In this document: positions 27,814-30,812 of the stretch, piece by piece
Position numbering within the stretch: the stretch's first letter is position 1
How the letters are laid out: each line of letters starts with the position of its first letter
NCBI RefSeq assembly: GCF_003144195.1
Contig: NW_020290138.1
Span: forward strand, 1-30,812
Origin: Ceraceosorus guamensis
Taxonomy: Eukaryota > Basidiomycota > Exobasidiomycetes > Ceraceosorales > Ceraceosoraceae
DNA length: 30,812 nt
Direction of reading: 5' to 3'
Position numbers and translations under genes: made by a program
The notes under the pieces: model-generated
Seen by the model: the letters and a program-made list of their open reading frames with translations, nothing else
Told to the model about the DNA's origin: nothing
Database searches by the model: none

Positions 27814-30749
27814 TGCAAATGGAAGAGCAGGAGCAGGAGCAGTGCAGAGGGTGGAGGATTTCATGGATGAGGAGGATAGGCAATCGATGAGCCTTGGCGT
27901 AGCTGCGCTCCAAACGCAGCGTCGGGACGCGTATCGGTATGATCCCCTGTTGGGCGCACTGGGAGGTCCTGTTTCTACTCCCTCCCATGCTCCTTCTCAT
28001 CAAACTGGCATGGCAGAGCAGGCAGAGTGAGTTCAGGTCATTTGCGGGGCATGGGGGGTGTGGCGTGTATGCGGCCGGCGTGCCCCATCTCGTATGCAAG
28101 CCCCCGCATCCTTGCTCCGCATCCATCCTGATCGCGCTGGCGCTGAAGTGCGCCCCCCCCCCCCACCCCTCTTCCTCGCGAACACGCCCATGGCCTCTCA
28201 GTCCAATCTCTGTCCGCACATTTTCCAAAGGTCAAGAGCTTTTGGAACGTATGGGCTGGAAACGCGGAACAGGTCTAGGTCCTCGCATCTCCCTTTCCCG
28301 CTACCTCGAGCTTCTTCGTCTATCATCATCACCATCTTCAGCAGCATCAAAAGACGCCGCCGCCGCAGATGCCGTCGCACTGCTTTCCAAAGGCGAAGAG
28401 GAATCTATAAAGAAGCATGGAGCGCTACCTCCCGATATGCCATTGGTCACGCCTGAGAGCCAGAGGGGCGGTGCGAGCGTGGATAGAATGGACAGAAAAG
28501 TGGGCTTGGGATACGATGACGGGAGAGCTGGGGGTGCGGGTGCGGGTGCGGGTGGGGGTGCGGGTGTTGCCGGCCCGAGTCGAGCAAGAGACATGCAAGA
28601 AGCTTTGCGTCTAGCTCGACAAGAACAGGCGCAATCTGGGATAAGGGGGGCATTCGGAGTTGGAGCGTTGGAGGATGAAGAGGGAGATGAGGGGGAAGCG
28701 TACGCTTCGGGCATGGACCTGCTTCGACAACGTGTGGATTTCGAGAAATGGGAAGCTGGCTTGAGAGGTGCCAAATCGGCAAATGGAGAGCTTGCCATGC
28801 GTGAGGGACTCAAACGTGGAGACGAATCACGTGCAGAGCGTGCAGATCAGTCGAACAAGCAGGAGTCGAGACGCGGCAAGTTAGGAGAGGATGAGAGGGA
28901 TGAGAGGAGATGGCAAGATGGACGGGTCTTGCCCAAAGGATTTCTGGTGGGCGATAAGTTGGGCGGCGAGGAAGAAGAATGGTGAGCGTTGAGGTCAGCT
29001 GTGCAGGTCGAGGAAGCGGTCGTTTCTGAACCTCGTCATTTTCGCCACCCACCTTTGTTTCGAGGACAGGTACGCGCCGCCGGAAGTGCCGCCCGGCTGG
29101 ACACCTGATCCCCAGTCTGTCTGGGGTGCGGAGAAGGAGAAGGACGGGCCTCAGGGATCGGCATCTGCGTCAGCTTTGCAAGCTCGGGACGTGAGTGGGC
29201 CAGTCGCGGTGTTGTTTGCGCTCTCAAAGTTGAGGAATTGACAGTTGTTGCTGATGCCTGCTAGCGCGCAAAGATGCTGGGAGAAGCCCCGATGCCTGGA
29301 CCACCGCCTAGCATCCTGAATTATCTCTCTGCCAAGGACAGGGAAAGGCTAGAGGCGTCCAAAGCTACCGCGCAGGGGCGCAATGCCACCGCAAATGCTG
29401 GCGCGCCTTCAGCTGTCAAAGTGGACGTACCGCGCACCGAACAGGGTGTTGCCCTGGCGGCTCTGAAAGGAGGCTACCAGCCATTTCCGGAAGACTTGCA
29501 GAAGCAACAACGCTACGAACGATACTTGCAAGCGCAAGCTGGGGTGGACGTGGAAGGAGAAAGTGCGCACGGCGATACCATCGCTTCTACATGTCTCGCC
29601 GCCCACGCGGGCCATGCGGAGCAGGCGAATCAGGAACTGCGAGAGTTTCAAAAGAGCGCCAACATCTTCAGACCTATGAGCAGCGCCATGTCTTCGCGAT
29701 TCATTGGTAGCAGCAGCAGCAGCTCCTTGAGCGGCCCTTCTGCACAAAGATCAGTAGATGCAGCGCAAGCTGGGGATGTGCAACCTCTTCGACCGGGTCT
29801 TTATCAGCCTACGCCCAAATCCGCTTCGGAGCGCGCAAAGAAAGATGCCAGATTACCTGCTCCTTCTGCAGACTCGGGCTCGGGCTCGCAGTCGGACACT
29901 GCAGACTCGGGCTCGTCGACCTTGACGCCAGCGCAACAGGCAGCAAAGAAGCGCATGTTCGGTGCGCTCACGCGCAGGACGCGCAAGTGGAAGGTGGAGA
30001 GGTTACTGTGCAAGAGGTTGGGCGTACCCGCTCCTGGCCATGTCGAGGAAGATGAGGAGGAGGAGGAGGCGGAGGATGTGGCGGTGAAAAAGCATGCGAA
30101 GACCACGGATTCGGGCTCTACGTGGCATGCTCACAAGGCGAGCATCGAAGCGCTAGCTCGCGCTCGAGCTTGGGAATCCTCCGCCGGCGCCAGCGCCGGC
30201 TCCTCTGATGCCTCGAAGCGAGGAGATTCCGGCGCTGCGGCGGAGGAGCAAAAGGAGGCCAAGGACGACGATTTGAATACGGTAGGCGTGGGAGAGGATC
30301 AGAGGCAGATGAAAGAGCTGGACTTTGTCAGACCTGCCTTGGACATTTTTAAAGCCGTCTTTGCTTCCGACGAGTCGGACGAGGAGGAGGAGGAGGAGGA
30401 GGAGGAGAGGAAAGGTGCGAGGGATAAGCTTCTCGTCGATGCTAGGTCCAGCAGCGGTTCCAAGGCGGCAGCAAGCGGAAGGGACGAGGAGGAGATGGCT
30501 AGAGGAGAATCTTTGGCGGAACACAGCGACGGACCTCTTGCTCCTACCTCTTCCAGCATTGCAGGCGATATCGCAAAGACGACGATAAGAGCATCGCTCT
30601 CGTCCGCTCCCGGCAAGGTGCTTTTCAGACGACCACCACCTGCTGCTGAGGGGCAAAAGGAGGAGAAGAAAACGAAGAGGAAGGAGAGGGGGGGAAAGAA
30701 GGAGAGGGCAAAGGGAATGCTGCTGACTTTTGATCTGGACGAGGAATGA
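27419..30749 (+). CDS. GPATCH1: G-patch domain protein 1 (GPATCH1/TOUGH family), spliceosome-associated
   Basis: Four exons (27419-28026, 28202-28981, 29070-29190, 29265-30749) joined in frame across introns of 175, 88 and 74 bp give 997 residues. The N-terminal DUF1604-type block is clear: [10 protein letters not shown], then [20 protein letters not shown] and [19 protein letters not shown]. It is followed by poly-Asp and poly-Ala runs and the family motif VEDFMDEED. The G-patch ([19 protein letters not shown]) opens exon 2 at residue ~213. Later landmarks are [58 protein letters not shown] and an acidic, Lys-rich tail ending [10 protein letters not shown]-patch proteins activate DEAH helicases; GPATCH1 homologues are spliceosome components linked to DHX35. 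Likely nuclear. The start is the first ATG in the conserved frame, immediately after the minisatellite. Confidence 0.95.
27685..27815 (+). repeat. GAT and CAG runs encoding poly-Asp and poly-Ala in GPATCH1
   Basis: (GAT)n gives an Asp run at about 27685-27706, then GCAGCA-type runs give Ala stretches at about 27709-27740 and 27781-27811. They interrupt the conserved N-terminal block between FISRR and VEDFMDEED and are likely polymorphic linkers. Confidence 0.8.
28153..28164. repeat. Poly(C)12 in GPATCH1 intron 1
   Basis: A C homopolymer between a CTGAT branch-like sequence and the CTCTCAG acceptor at 28201. It acts as the pyrimidine tract of this unusually long (175 bp) intron. Confidence 0.75.
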
Positions 30750-30812
30750 GCGCCGATTGGACAGAGTGCGGCAGGGGAGGGGGGAAGACGTGCGGGCTCG
30801 ACATGGTACTTC

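Overview
The window looks like nuclear DNA of a basidiomycete fungus, most likely a smut relative (Ustilaginomycotina). Reasons: GC-rich DNA; many short introns (mostly 49-92 bp) with GTGAGT/GTAAGT donors; very long Ser/Pro/Ala-rich proteins; intergenic DNA rich in microsatellites and in AT-rich TCTTGATT-type motifs. The lineage is an inference from style, not from a marker gene. I see no rRNA, tRNA, CRISPR or intact mobile element.

Layout. (1) 476-9531, minus strand: a ZNFX1/Hrr1-type NFX1 zinc-finger RNA helicase of about 28 exons and 2,360 residues. It has two CCCH-type fingers at the N-terminus, an SF1 helicase core, an NF-X1 cysteine-rich array, and an RZ zinc finger at the C-terminus. 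(2) 9532-14530: about 5 kb with no recognisable gene, holding a hairpin, short repeats, microsatellites and an AT-rich motif cluster. It separates two divergent genes. (3) 14531-22955, plus strand: a 2,762-residue protein (3 exons), almost entirely disordered and Ser/Pro-rich, ending in adjacent Ras-association (RA) and pleckstrin-homology (PH) domains. (4) 22956-23929: convergent 3' flanks. (5) 23930-25750, minus strand: an intronless 606-residue Ser-rich protein with an armadillo-like part that weakly recalls the septation (SIN) protein Cdc14. (6) 25751-27418: a repeat-rich divergent promoter region, ending in a 190-bp hexanucleotide minisatellite right before the next start codon. (7) 27419-30749, plus strand: the G-patch spliceosomal protein GPATCH1 (TOUGH family), 4 exons, 997 residues.

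The genes do not form one pathway. Two concern RNA: the ZNFX1-type helicase (RNA surveillance and silencing in other eukaryotes) and GPATCH1 (splicing). Two probably concern signalling or morphogenesis: the RA-PH protein and, tentatively, the Cdc14-like protein. The most notable local events are a tandem duplication of an exon-intron unit that doubled the CCCH finger of the helicase, and the strand-asymmetric minisatellite before GPATCH1. I did not find a convincing wholly new system.
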